NCBI GenBank assembly: GCA_016935045.1 | Contig: JAFGRS010000533.1 | Span: forward strand, 1 to 5,466 | Origin: Lentisphaeria bacterium | GTDB lineage: Bacteria; Verrucomicrobiota; Lentisphaeria; Oligosphaerales; JAFGRS01 | Direction of reading: 5' to 3' | DNA: 5,466 nucleotides | Shown: one piece after another, positions 5,385 to 5,466 of the stretch | How the letters are laid out: every line of letters starts with the position of its first letter | How positions within the stretch are numbered: the first letter of the stretch is position 1 | The notes under the pieces: generated by a model | Seen by the model: the letters and a program-made list of their open reading frames with translations, nothing else | Database searches by the model: none | What the model was told of the DNA's origin: nothing | Position numbers and translations under genes: made by a program

Positions 5385-5466
5385 TTAGGGCCCGCGCGGG
5401 AATACCTTCCCATTTTGCTGCAGCCAATCCCGGTTCCTGGCAAGGCGCGAGCGCAGCGGGCATACC
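5385..5466 (-). other. Possible 3' end of an upstream gene, cut by the window edge
   Basis: The minus-strand frame entering at 5465 is open for 26 codons and ends at TAA 5387-5385. Its last residues read RDWLQQNGKVFPRGP, which looks more protein-like than the other frames here. The fragment is too short to assign to a family, and it would overlap the proposed promoter of the HD gene, so only one of the two readings may hold. Confidence 0.2.
5399..5427 (-). promoter_or_regulatory. Possible weak promoter for the HD-SDR operon
   Basis: On the minus strand, TTGGCT (5427-5422) and TATTCC (5404-5399) are separated by 17 bases. They match the sigma70 consensus at four and three of six positions. 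Transcription would start near 5392, about 57 bases before ATG 5335. A ten-base palindrome, CCCGCGCGGG (5391-5400), sits at the proposed start. The evidence is pattern only. Confidence 0.25.

Noticed and set aside
5391..5400. Palindrome CCCGCGCGGG as a terminator for an upstream gene
   Set aside because: It can fold only into a three-base-pair stem with a four-base loop and lacks a T tract, so it cannot be supported as a terminator.
1..5466. CRISPR array, tRNA, rRNA, insertion sequence or phage genes
   Set aside because: No regularly spaced repeats, tRNA-like cloverleaf arms, rRNA-like sequence, transposase motifs or phage proteins were seen on either strand.

Overview
This is a GC-rich window (about two thirds G+C by eye) with four confident protein-coding genes, one probable gene remnant, and no RNA genes, CRISPR array or insertion sequence that I can see. 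The gene set suggests a Gram-negative-type bacterium that makes peptidoglycan and degrades plant polysaccharide. The YfbR-like tandem-HD protein, the secreted GH62 enzyme and a MurB motif right after murC together suggest the Planctomycetes-Verrucomicrobia-Chlamydiae group (for example Verrucomicrobiota or Kiritimatiellota), or a similar environmental lineage. That placement is inference and weak. The odd length and the ragged, homopolymer-rich left edge suggest that the window may be a whole metagenomic contig.

Layout, left to right. Bases 1-223 are a G/C-homopolymer-rich stretch with a two-copy imperfect repeat, hairpins and a G-quadruplex motif, and no gene I can identify. Bases 224-337 (minus strand) encode an unmistakable piece of MurB, without the rest of MurB around it. 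Bases 328-1722 (minus) are murC. Bases 1723-1945 are a divergent intergenic region with a plausible promoter for each side and a 14-base dyad. Bases 1946-3046 (plus) encode a secreted GH62 alpha-L-arabinofuranosidase. Bases 3047-3315 lie between convergent genes and hold a hairpin, a GGC run and a short stretch that echoes the GH62 gene. Bases 3316-4086 (minus) encode a classical short-chain dehydrogenase/reductase (SDR). Bases 4100-5335 (minus) encode a 411-residue protein with an intact YfbR-like HD phosphohydrolase domain at its C-terminus and a degenerate HD-like copy at its N-terminus. Bases 5336-5466 are the leader of that gene, possibly with the tail of an upstream gene.

How the genes relate. 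The HD protein and the SDR are 13 bases apart on the same strand and probably form an operon. Their joint role is not obvious; nucleotide housekeeping plus sugar-acid or alcohol oxidation is possible. MurC catalyses the first amino-acid addition to the peptidoglycan precursor, and the MurB fragment beside it suggests an ancestral murC-murB order. GH62 is transcribed divergently from murC and looks like a stand-alone secreted enzyme that removes arabinose from arabinoxylan or arabinan. No transporter, regulator or other carbohydrate-active gene accompanies it here. I see no clear evidence of a new multi-gene system. The best leads are the MurB remnant, the tandem-HD architecture, the shortened MurC central domain and the GH62-like echo downstream of the GH62 gene.
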